A stretch of 20,707 bases of DNA from F23-B02 sp946405205. Its GTDB lineage: Bacteria > Bacillota > Clostridia > Oscillospirales > Oscillospiraceae. This document shows, piece by piece, positions 1 through 6,808 of the stretch. Numbering within the stretch: the first letter of the stretch is position 1; every line of letters begins with the position of its first letter. The stretch lies in the NCBI GenBank assembly GCA_946405205.1, contig CAMJGL010000028.1, forward strand, positions 1-20,707. The letters are read 5' to 3'. The notes below the pieces were generated by a model that ran no database searches, was not told the DNA's origin, and saw only the letters and a program-made list of their open reading frames with translations. A program made the position numbers and the translations under genes.

Positions 1-100
1 CGCCGAAGGTCTCGCAGATCTCATCGACGAGCTCCTTGAGCTCGAGAACGGAAAGGGCCTTGATCTCGTCGATCATGGCGGTGATTTTTTCGCTTGCCAT
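1..100 (-). CDS. rplL: Ribosomal protein L7/L12, N-terminal part (cut by window edge)
   Basis: The minus strand from 100 downward reads MASEKITAMIDEIKALSVLE and continues to residue 33, where the window ends. This is the N-terminal dimerisation helix region of bL12, the ribosomal stalk protein that recruits translation GTPases. A GGAGG site lies about 9 bases upstream of the ATG. It follows rplJ by 39 bases in the same direction, the universal rplJ-rplL order. L10 and L12 form the stalk complex, and both should be controlled by the leader upstream of rplJ. The globular C-terminal domain lies outside the window. Confidence 0.93.
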   Translation of the reverse strand, partial: MASEKITAMIDEIKALSVLELKELVDEICETFG

Positions 101-139
101 TATTGTTTTCCTCCAAATTTAATCTTTGTCAGCAGCCGA

Positions 140-673
140 TCATTCTGCTGCTTCTGCGGGTGCGGCCTCTGCTGCGCCGCCCTTTTGTTCGATGACCTCC
201 GTCAGGCATACTGCCAGACCGCCCATGATGGCGTTCAGGGAACCTGCCAGCTTTGCGTACAGGTCGTTCTTGGAAGTCAGTGCGGAAAGCTCCGCGATCT
301 CCTGCTCATTCAGGATCTTGCCCTCAAGGAAGGCCGCCTTGACGTTGAACTTTTCGTTCAGCTTCTTGGAATAATCGCTGATGATGCGGAAGGGTGCGAT
401 AGGATCGCCGCTGCTGGTAGCCAGAGAAGTGCTGCCGTTCAGGATGGGGTCGAGCTCGTTCATGCCGACCTTGTCGATGGCGATTCTAGTAAGGGTGTTC
501 TTGACGACGGTGTAGTCGACGCCCTCCTTGCGCATTTCGGTACGAAGTGCGGTATCCTCTGCCACGGTGATACCCTGGTAGTCCACGAAGATACCGGAGC
601 TTGCGCCCTTTATGCGCTCGACGAGTGCTTCCACGACCGCCTGCTTCTCGCTGAGAACTTTTGCGTTAGGCAT
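140..673 (-). CDS. rplJ: 50S ribosomal protein L10
   Basis: A 177-residue protein beginning MPNAKVLSEKQAVVEAL, close to the usual uL10 length. It carries the family's N-terminal rRNA-binding domain (GIFVDYQGITVAED near residues 31-44, VVKNTLTRIA near 60-69) and ends in an Ala/Glu-rich tail. uL10 anchors L7/L12 dimers on the 23S rRNA and, in this family, represses its own mRNA through a leader. I chose the ATG at 673 because a strong GGAGGTGA site (684-691) lies 10 bases upstream. The reading frame stays open to about 760, but that stretch is the leader and its attenuator. Followed by rplL. Not followed or preceded by rplK/rplA here: the gene upstream is folT-like. Confidence 0.96.
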   Translation of the reverse strand: MPNAKVLSEKQAVVEALVERIKGASSGIFVDYQGITVAEDTALRTEMRKEGVDYTVVKNTLTRIAIDKVGMNELDPILNGSTSLATSSGDPIAPFRIISDYSKKLNEKFNVKAAFLEGKILNEQEIAELSALTSKNDLYAKLAGSLNAIMGGLAVCLTEVIEQKGGAAEAAPAEAAE

Positions 674-822
674 GTGTGTTTTTTCACCTCCACACGTTTG
701 ATCCGCGCCCGTTAGAAAAAGAAAAGCCTCCCTGTCCGCAGACATGGAGGCTGTAAGCATTCAAAGCTGATGCCTTCCTCGGCAGGATTTACACTAAAGC
801 TACCTGCTGTCTTCGGAGCGCT
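674..822 (-). ncRNA. Ribosomal protein L10 leader (autoregulatory 5' UTR)
   Basis: Read on the minus strand, the segment begins just after the promoter with CCGAAGACAGCAGGTAGC, then GTAAATCCTGCCGAGG. The GCAGG (803-807) pairs with CCTGC (782-786), and the purine-rich flanks match my memory of the L10 leader consensus that binds L10 with L12. The terminator-like hairpin (716-751) and the rplJ ribosome-binding site follow. By analogy with the known family, free L10(L12)4 would bind and favour termination, lowering rplJL expression. Recognition is from sequence memory, not a covariance search. Confidence 0.85.
716..751 (-). terminator. Attenuator hairpin in the L10 leader
   Basis: On the minus strand, GCCTCCATGTCTG...CAGGGAGGC forms a stem (726-751) followed directly by TTTTCTTTTT (716-725). 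It is a textbook intrinsic terminator placed between the L10-binding region and the rplJ start, so it probably acts as a regulated attenuator, not a constitutive stop. Confidence 0.82.
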
Positions 823-827
823 CGAAT

Positions 828-856
828 AAAATATCAGATTTTCGCCTGTTTGTCAA
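828..856 (-). promoter_or_regulatory. Promoter of rplJ-rplL
   Basis: The minus strand has a perfect -35 box TTGACA (851-856), a 17-base spacer and a -10 box TATTTT (828-833). Transcription would start near 820, at the first base of the L10 leader. The promoter lies in the short gap after the folT-like gene (stop at 873), where I see no terminator, so some read-through from the upstream operon is possible. Confidence 0.82.
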
Positions 857-872
857 GGGTTTTCGGCAATTT

Positions 873-1385
873 TTATGAACGCAGCTGCATTAATTTGCCG
901 TACAGCGTGTCCGAGCGGCTTATCGCCGTCATGACAAGGGTCTGGATAAGGAGCATCACGCCGAACTCGGCAAGCCGCGTGTAAAGCAGCGGCCAGAAAT
1001 CCGGCCCGAACACCAGCGATATCATCGCCGTGTTCAAAACGAGCGTCACGACAAGGCCGTTTGTCAGCGCGGCAAAAAAGCACTGCCTGAGCCCCGGGCG
1101 CTGTTTATACAGAAACAGCCCGTAGATGAGCCCCGTCAGAGCCGCCGTCGCGGTAAAGCCCGGGAAAAAAGCTCCCGTCGGGAACAGCAGCGCGCCTGCA
1201 AGGTCGCCCAGCGCCGCGCACAGCGCCGCCCACGCGGGGCCGTAGAGCATGGCGCAGACCGCGATCGCGGCAAAGCCCAGCCCCACCTTGGCGATGAGCA
1301 CGTTGATGGCCAGCAGCCGCGAGAAAACGACTTCTATGGCTATGAGCATGGCGCTTATCACTATCATTTTCGTGTTTATTTTCAT
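873..1385 (-). CDS. folT: Folate-type ECF transporter S component (FolT-like)
   Basis: A 170-residue, very hydrophobic protein with about six membrane segments. The stretch GALLFPTGAFFPGFTATAAL (near residues 65-84), followed by GLIYG, resembles the FolT signature of energy-coupling factor transporters. FolT binds folate in the membrane and docks to a shared EcfA-EcfA'-EcfT energising module, which is not encoded in this window. The start is the ATG at 1385, whose ATGA overlaps the stop of the protease gene upstream, with an AGGTG-rich site before it. A longer in-frame start at 1439 would lie inside that gene and is unlikely. It is the last gene of the miaB-mutS unit. Substrate assignment rests on motif memory and could be another vitamin. 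Confidence 0.72.
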   Translation of the reverse strand: MKINTKMIVISAMLIAIEVVFSRLLAINVLIAKVGLGFAAIAVCAMLYGPAWAALCAALGDLAGALLFPTGAFFPGFTATAALTGLIYGLFLYKQRPGLRQCFFAALTNGLVVTLVLNTAMISLVFGPDFWPLLYTRLAEFGVMLLIQTLVMTAISRSDTLYGKLMQLRS

Positions 1386-2059
1386 ATCATCACCACACCT
1401 AAAAGATTGACTGCCATATGGAAGAATATGCTCGTCCACACCGAGCCGCTCTGCTCATATATCCAGCAGAGCGTGAAAGCCGCGGGGATATACTGTATCG
1501 CCATGAGCAGATAGCTTATATCCCACAGAAGGAGGGCGTACTGCCACACATGGTAGATGCAGAAGACGAAAACGCACACGCCGTAGGCCAGCCAGCGTCC
1601 CCTGCGGTAAAGCCCGCAGAACAGGCCGCCGCGGAAGATCGCCTCCTCGGCGACAGGCGCGAGGAACACCGTCATTGCGATAATCATGCCGCGGTTTTCC
1701 TCGAACATCCCGTTTATGGCCGCCTGATTGAGATTGTCGTCGGTCAGGCCGAGAGTGCCCATGATAAGGCCGGCGGCCATGCTCAGGACAAAGAACATGA
1801 TGATGCCGAGGCCGAAGCTCCTCAGGCAGCCGAAAATGTTATCTATCAGCGAGTCGAAGCTGCGGCGCAGGTAGCGGCCCAGAAGGAGGAACACCAGCGT
1901 CGTCGTGACGGCGTAGTACAGCAGGTTGGCCTCGGTTTCCGTCAAAAGCTGCGGATACAGCGACAGCAGCACGGAAAGCGCTATCGGGAACAGCACCATG
2001 TGCAGCAGCAGCAGTATCATGGCGCTCCAGAATTCGGTTTTTTTCAGATGATCGCGCAT
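1382..2059 (-). CDS. CPBP family intramembrane glutamic endopeptidase
   Basis: A 225-residue multi-pass membrane protein with the three signatures of the CPBP (Abi/Rce1-like) family. These are EEAIFR with Glu138-Glu139 and Arg143, a FxxxH motif (Phe166, His170), and HxxxN near the end (His214, Asn218). Family members are Rce1-type intramembrane proteases; in bacteria they act on peptides or unknown membrane substrates, and some relate to bacteriocin immunity. All catalytic positions are present, so it should be active, but the substrate cannot be told. Its ATG overlaps the mutS stop (TGATG at 2057-2061) and its stop overlaps the folT-like start, so it is coupled to both. Nothing in the sequence links it to repair. 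Confidence 0.88.
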   Translation of the reverse strand: MRDHLKKTEFWSAMILLLLHMVLFPIALSVLLSLYPQLLTETEANLLYYAVTTTLVFLLLGRYLRRSFDSLIDNIFGCLRSFGLGIIMFFVLSMAAGLIMGTLGLTDDNLNQAAINGMFEENRGMIIAMTVFLAPVAEEAIFRGGLFCGLYRRGRWLAYGVCVFVFCIYHVWQYALLLWDISYLLMAIQYIPAAFTLCWIYEQSGSVWTSIFFHMAVNLLGVVMI

Positions 2060-4674
2060 CAGCCTCTCGCTTTCTGCTGAAGCTCGCTAAGCAAGTTCAG
2101 CGCCTCCAGGGGAGTGAGTGAATTGATATCGGTGCTTCTGAGTATCCTGCCGACCTCGTCCGTGCCGGCGTCGGCAAGGCTTATCTGACCCGAATCGTCA
2201 GTTTTTTCGGCCTTCGGCCCGCCGCCTCCGGCCTCGAGCTCTTTGAGATAGCCTCTGGCCTTGCTTATGACGTTATCCGGCACGCCGGCGAGCTTTGCGA
2301 CCTCGATGCCGTAGCTGTCGTCCGCCGCGCCGGGCATGATCTTGCGCAGGAACACAAGGCTGCCGCCCTGCTTTTTTGCGCTTATCGAATAGTTGTGCAC
2401 GCCCTCCACCGAGCCCTCGAGCGCCGATAGCTCATGGTAATGGGTCGCAAACATCGTCTTCGCGCCGAGCTTTTTCTTATCCGCGCAGTACTCCAGCACG
2501 GCGCGGGCGATGGCCATGCCGTCGTAGGTGGAGGTGCCGCGGCCTATCTCGTCGAGGATGAGCAGGCTGCGGTTCGTCGCATAGCGCAGGATATCGGCGA
2601 CCTCGCTCATTTCGAGCATGAAGGTCGACTGTCCCGAGGCAAGGTCGTCCGAGGCTCCGATGCGGGTGAACACCCTGTCGACCACGCCGACGACGGCGCT
2701 TTTTGCCGGAACGAAGGAGCCTATCTGCGCCATGAGGACTATGAGCGCCGTCTGGCGCATATAGGTGCTCTTGCCGGCCATGTTGGGGCCGGTGACGATG
2801 GCGGCGCGGCTGCCCTCGCAGTTGAGATTGGTGTCGTTTGGCACGAACCTCACGTCGCTGAGCGTCTGCTCGACGACGGGGTGCCGCCCCTCGCATATTA
2901 TTAGCTCGCCGGAGGTGTCGATCTCGGGCATGCAGTAGCCGTTGCGCACCGCGACCTCGGCAAGGGAGCAGAACACGTCCAGCCTCGCGACAGCGTCCGC
3001 CGAGGCCTGCACCTGAGCGACCTTTTCCGCGATGGTGCCGCACAGGTCCATGAAGAAGCTGTACTCAAGTTCCTTTATCCTGTCGGCTGCCGTCAGCAGG
3101 CTCGTTTCGAGCTCCTTGAGCTCCTGAGTGAAATACCGCTCGTTTGAAACGAGGGTCTGTTTTCTTATGTAGTCGTCTGGGATATTGACCTCGCCGGCGG
3201 ATTTGGGCACGTCGATGAAGTAGCCGAACACCTTGTTGTAGCCCACCTTGAGCTTTTTGATGCCGGTGCGCTGGCGCTCACGCGCCTCAAGCTCCGCGAC
3301 GGCCTGCGCTCCGTTATCGCGTATCTGCCGGAGCTTGTCCACCTGCTCGGAGTAGCCGGTCCTGAGTATGCCGCCCTCGCGCACGGAAAAGGGAGGATCG
3401 TCGCAGATGGCCCAGTCGATGCGCATGAGTATCTCGTCAAGAGTGTCCATGGCGGCGATATCCCGCAGCGCGGCGCTCTTGAAGCCGCCGAGAAGGGAGC
3501 ATATCTTCGGCAGCGCCCTTGCGCAGTCGGCAAGGCTCAGCAGGTCGCGGCCGTTGGCGGTGCCGTAGACGATGCGGCCAATGAGACGCTGCATATCGCT
3601 TATGCCGCGCAGAAGCTCGATGAGCTCGCCGCGCGTGACATTGTCGCGGAAAAGCTCGTCCACAGCCGCAAGGCGGCGCTTTATCGCAACGGGGCTGAGC
3701 AGCGGGCGCTCGAGCCATGCCCTGAGCAGCCGTCCGCCCATGGGCGTTCTGGTCTTGTCCAGCACCCACAGCAGCGAGCCGCGCTTTTCGCCCGTGCGCA
3801 GGGCCTCCGTCAGCTCGAGGGAGCGGCGGGTCGCCCAGTCCATCTCCATGTATCTGCCGCCGCTGAAAAGGTCGATGCTGCGGATGTGCGCCATGTCCAT
3901 TTTCTGCGTTTCGTCGATATACCGCAGCAGAGCCCCGGCGGCGGAGACCGCCTCGGGCGCGCCGTCAAGCCCCGCGGCTGCGATATCCGGCAGACCGAGC
4001 TGGCGGCATATGCGCGCAGCGCAGGCGGCATATTCATAGTCGTCGCCGCCCATCTCGAGCATACAGCCCAGCTTCTGGCGGGCAAAATCGGGTATGGCGC
4101 CGGTCTCGGCGGCGGCCTTGTTCATGACAAGCTCACGCGGGGCGAAGCGGCCGAGCTCGTTTAAGATATGGCTCAGCGCGTCGCCCTCGAAGGCTGCGGC
4201 GCAGAACTCGCCCGTGGATATGTCGCAGAAGGCCGCGCCGCCGCGTCCGGCCTCGTAAAACACTGAGCCGAGGTAGTTGCTGCGCCCCTCCTCGAGCATG
4301 GACGCGTCCGTCACGGTGCCGGGGGTGATTATGCGTATAACGTCGCGCTTGACGAGCCCCTTCGCGGCGGCGGGGTCCTCGATCTGCTCGCAGATGGCGA
4401 CCTTGTAGCCCTTGGCGATGAGGCGGGCGATATAGCTCTGGCTGCTGTGATACGGCACGCCGCACATGGGGGTGCGCTTTTCCGGATCGGCAACGCCGCG
4501 GTCGCGTGTCGTGAGCGCGAGATCAAGCTCACGCGACGCTATCTTCGCGTCCTCGTCGAACATCTCGTAAAAATCGCCGAGGCGGAAAAACAGCAGGCAG
4601 TCGGAGTGCTGTGCCTTTATCTCGTTGTACTGCTTTTTCATCGGCGTAAGCTCCGCCGTTTTCTCTCCTGTCAT
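2059..4674 (-). CDS. mutS: DNA mismatch repair protein MutS
   Basis: An 871-residue MutS of normal length. The mismatch-reading Phe-x-Glu lies in FYEMF at residues 35-39. Connector, core and clamp domains follow, then the ATPase: Walker A GPNMAGKST (629-637), Walker B LLILDE (704-709) and the His loop ATHYHEL (743-749). The C-terminus contains TPLEALNLLSEL (residues 854-865), the helical region used for dimer contacts. MutS binds mispairs and, with ATP, recruits MutL, encoded divergently at 6809. The ATG at 4674 overlaps the stop of the unknown membrane gene (ATGA), with a GGCGG site inside that gene, and the stop overlaps the protease start. No frameshift or missing residue seen. Confidence 0.98.
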   Translation of the reverse strand: MTGEKTAELTPMKKQYNEIKAQHSDCLLFFRLGDFYEMFDEDAKIASRELDLALTTRDRGVADPEKRTPMCGVPYHSSQSYIARLIAKGYKVAICEQIEDPAAAKGLVKRDVIRIITPGTVTDASMLEEGRSNYLGSVFYEAGRGGAAFCDISTGEFCAAAFEGDALSHILNELGRFAPRELVMNKAAAETGAIPDFARQKLGCMLEMGGDDYEYAACAARICRQLGLPDIAAAGLDGAPEAVSAAGALLRYIDETQKMDMAHIRSIDLFSGGRYMEMDWATRRSLELTEALRTGEKRGSLLWVLDKTRTPMGGRLLRAWLERPLLSPVAIKRRLAAVDELFRDNVTRGELIELLRGISDMQRLIGRIVYGTANGRDLLSLADCARALPKICSLLGGFKSAALRDIAAMDTLDEILMRIDWAICDDPPFSVREGGILRTGYSEQVDKLRQIRDNGAQAVAELEARERQRTGIKKLKVGYNKVFGYFIDVPKSAGEVNIPDDYIRKQTLVSNERYFTQELKELETSLLTAADRIKELEYSFFMDLCGTIAEKVAQVQASADAVARLDVFCSLAEVAVRNGYCMPEIDTSGELIICEGRHPVVEQTLSDVRFVPNDTNLNCEGSRAAIVTGPNMAGKSTYMRQTALIVLMAQIGSFVPAKSAVVGVVDRVFTRIGASDDLASGQSTFMLEMSEVADILRYATNRSLLILDEIGRGTSTYDGMAIARAVLEYCADKKKLGAKTMFATHYHELSALEGSVEGVHNYSISAKKQGGSLVFLRKIMPGAADDSYGIEVAKLAGVPDNVISKARGYLKELEAGGGGPKAEKTDDSGQISLADAGTDEVGRILRSTDINSLTPLEALNLLSELQQKARG

Positions 4675-5213
4675 TTGACCGCCTTTTCTTCCTTTTCCTT
4701 TTCAAGTCCGGCGCGGAAGCGCTCGGGGACGAATTTCATGAATTCCTCCCATGTATTGTCGGCGTAATTGAAATAGAAAACGCCTTTTTCAACAAATTCG
4801 GGGAACTCTCGCCGCTCCTTGTCGGCAAGCTCATGGTCCGAGGCGTAGCACCACCACGACCGGCGGGTCTTTATAAATCCGCAGCAGCGGACATCCTCCC
4901 AATTGAGCCGGTATTCGGCGCCCTCCTCGCCGCCGGTACGGAAGATCATGCCCGTTCCGGTGAAGGAGATGTTTGCAAGTCCGAAGTTGTTGGCCGAGAT
5001 GAAATGGGCCGAGATGAGCCATATGGCCGACAGCACAACGACGATGGCCGAAAGGCCGCGCAGGCTCGCAAGCGGGGTGAAAAAGCCCAGCGCCAGCACC
5101 GCCGCGCCGAGCACGAGCAGCACCGAGCCCGCGTAATACATAGCCTTAATTATGTTCGAGGGAAACCTCAGGCTCTGCGTGACCTGATATCTTTTGAGCT
5201 TTTCTTCCTTCAT
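4671..5213 (-). CDS. Unknown two-helix membrane protein between miaB and mutS
   Basis: I do not recognise this 180-residue protein. A short basic N-terminus (MKEEKLKRYQVTQSLRF) precedes two predicted membrane helices, roughly residues 24-48 and 51-72. A soluble domain of about 100 residues follows, rich in aromatic residues and Cys (EDVRCCGFIKTRRSWWCY, near 116-133), and the tail is highly charged (EKEKEEKAVK). The layout of two helices plus a beta-rich soluble part resembles bacterial PH-like or YcxB-like proteins, but that is only an impression. Both ends overlap neighbours by ATGA (miaB upstream, mutS downstream), so it is a real, translated member of the operon. A good reading frame with no internal stops supports this. 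Confidence 0.8.
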   Translation of the reverse strand: MKEEKLKRYQVTQSLRFPSNIIKAMYYAGSVLLVLGAAVLALGFFTPLASLRGLSAIVVVLSAIWLISAHFISANNFGLANISFTGTGMIFRTGGEEGAEYRLNWEDVRCCGFIKTRRSWWCYASDHELADKERREFPEFVEKGVFYFNYADNTWEEFMKFVPERFRAGLEKEKEEKAVK

Positions 5214-6628
5214 GCCTTTTCCACCTCTCCGTAAAGTGCCCAGGTATTGCTTGAAGTTATTATGACGTCTATGAATTTTCCGATGAGCTCCGCGCCGCCC
5301 TTGAGATGCACGAGCCTGCCTCCGTTTGTGCGGGAGGAGAGGTTGTACTCCGGCTTTCCCGTCTCGCCGTCGACGAGGACGCGCACCGTCTTTCCCTCAT
5401 ATTCGGCGTGTTTTCGGGCCGATACGCGGTTTGCCGCCTCAAGAAGCCTGTCAAAGCGGCGCTGCTTATCCTCGCGGGTCGCCGCGTCGGGCATCGCGGC
5501 CGCCGGAGTCCCGACGCGCTTTGAGTAAATGAAGGTGAACATCGCGTCGTAGCCCACCGCGTCGCAGAGCTTAACGGTGTCCTCAAACTCCCCGTCGGTC
5601 TCGCCGGGGAAGCCCACGATGATATCCGTCGTGATGACGAGATCGGGCATATACTGCCGCGCAAGCTTTACCTTCTCCAGATATTTTTCCGCCGTGTAGT
5701 TGCGGTTCATGGCCTTCAGGACGCGGTCGTTTCCCGACTGCACGGGCAGATGGAGCTGATGCGCGCATTTTTCGCATTCGGCCATGGTCTTAAACAGCTT
5801 CTCCGTCGCGTCCTTGGGGTGGCTGGTCATGAAGCGGATGAGAAACTCGCCCGGGATGTCGTTTATCATTCGTATGAGGTCGGCGAAATCCGTTTCGCCG
5901 CCGAGATCGCGTCCGTAGGAGTTTACGTTCTGACCCAGCAGGGTTATGTCCTTGTAGCCGTCGGCTACGAGCTGCCGCGCCTCGGCCACGATGTCCTCCG
6001 GACGGCGGGAGCGCTCCCTGCCGCGGACGTAGGGCACGACGCAGTAGGTGCAAAAATTATTGCAGCCGTACATGATCGACAGCCACGCCTTGACCTTCCC
6101 GTCGCGCTTTAGGGGCATGCCCTCGGCGACGGAGCCGTCGCTGCGGTCTACGGCGAAAACGCGCTTTTTGCCCGTCACGGTCTTTTGCAGAAGCTCCGGA
6201 AAGCGCCACAGCTCATGCGGCCCGAACACCAGATCCACCACGGGGTAGGACTTCTTCAGCTTCTCGGCCATGTGCTCCTGCTGCACCATGCAGCCGCACA
6301 CCGCGATCACCTGACCCGGGCACTGCTTTTTGCTGTGGTTAAGCTGCCCGACGTTTCCCAGAACGCGCATCTCCGCGTGCTCGCGCACCGCGCAGGTGTT
6401 CACGACGATGACGTCCGCCTCAAACTCATCCTGCGTAAAGCCGTAGCCCATCTCGGCAAGATAGCCGCGTATCTTCTCGCTGTCGGCCTCGTTCTGCTGG
6501 CAGCCGTAGGTGTCCACCATGGCGAGGTGCTGCCGCCCGTCCGAGGCGAGCCCTTCGGCTATCTGCGCGCAGATATCCTCCTGCCGCCGAATTTCGTCAA
6601 TTCCTATTTCTTTTCTCTCGTAAGCCAT
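5210..6628 (-). CDS. miaB: tRNA-2-methylthio-N6-dimethylallyladenosine synthase MiaB
   Basis: A 472-residue radical-SAM methylthiotransferase that adds the 2-methylthio group to i6A37 of tRNAs reading UNN codons. The N-terminal MTTase domain holds three cluster-binding cysteines (Cys43 in DTYGCQQNE, Cys79 in NTCAVREHA, Cys113 in CGCMVQQE). The radical-SAM CxxxCxxC is GCNNFCTYC (Cys189, Cys193, Cys196), and a C-terminal TRAM domain follows. The NTCAVRE and QQNEADSE context fits MiaB better than MtaB or RimO. The ATG at 6628 has an AAGGAAG site 8 bases upstream. It is the first gene of the leftward operon; its partner enzyme MiaA is encoded at 8674 on the other strand. Confidence 0.96.
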   Translation of the reverse strand: MAYERKEIGIDEIRRQEDICAQIAEGLASDGRQHLAMVDTYGCQQNEADSEKIRGYLAEMGYGFTQDEFEADVIVVNTCAVREHAEMRVLGNVGQLNHSKKQCPGQVIAVCGCMVQQEHMAEKLKKSYPVVDLVFGPHELWRFPELLQKTVTGKKRVFAVDRSDGSVAEGMPLKRDGKVKAWLSIMYGCNNFCTYCVVPYVRGRERSRRPEDIVAEARQLVADGYKDITLLGQNVNSYGRDLGGETDFADLIRMINDIPGEFLIRFMTSHPKDATEKLFKTMAECEKCAHQLHLPVQSGNDRVLKAMNRNYTAEKYLEKVKLARQYMPDLVITTDIIVGFPGETDGEFEDTVKLCDAVGYDAMFTFIYSKRVGTPAAAMPDAATREDKQRRFDRLLEAANRVSARKHAEYEGKTVRVLVDGETGKPEYNLSSRTNGGRLVHLKGGAELIGKFIDVIITSSNTWALYGEVEKA

Positions 6629-6659
6629 TATCCGTGCTTCCTTATGCTTTGATTATTTA

Positions 6660-6688
6660 AGCATACCAAAAACGCCCCTGACTTTCAA
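6660..6688 (-). promoter_or_regulatory. Promoter of the miaB-mutS operon
   Basis: The minus strand shows TTGAAA (6683-6688), a 17-base spacer, and TATGCT (6660-6665). A TGG just before the -10 gives an extended -10 element. Transcription would start near 6653, about 25 bases upstream of the miaB ATG. It drives miaB, the membrane gene, mutS, the protease and folT-like genes, since no terminator is seen between them. Confidence 0.72.
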
Positions 6689-6771
6689 CTAAAATCTCCC
6701 CGTGCCGGCCCCGCCGCAAAAAGTTTTGACGCTGTTAACAAAAGCCTGTGGTTTTTTCCGCAAAAACAATG

Positions 6772-6777
6772 TATAAT
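6772..6777 (+). promoter_or_regulatory. Candidate -10 element for mutL
   Basis: A perfect TATAAT sits 31 bases upstream of the mutL ATG, with an AAGGAGA site between them. No good -35 box lies at 16-18 bases (TGGTTT at best). A TTGACG at 6726-6731 is too far away, about 40 bases, to pair with it. Position and the lack of any other candidate support it as the start of the rightward mutL-miaA-hfq unit, with modest certainty. Confidence 0.45.
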
Positions 6778-6808
6778 AAGATATTCCGCATAAGGAGACC
6801 TTTGCGAT

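Noticed and set aside
674..760. Longer rplJ start near 760
   Set aside because: The extra residues are translated from the L10 leader and attenuator hairpin; the strong Shine-Dalgarno site points to the ATG at 673.
6726..6731. TTGACG as -35 box for mutL
   Set aside because: It lies about 40 bases from the TATAAT at 6772, far from the 16-18 base spacing needed, and no closer -10 box fits it.
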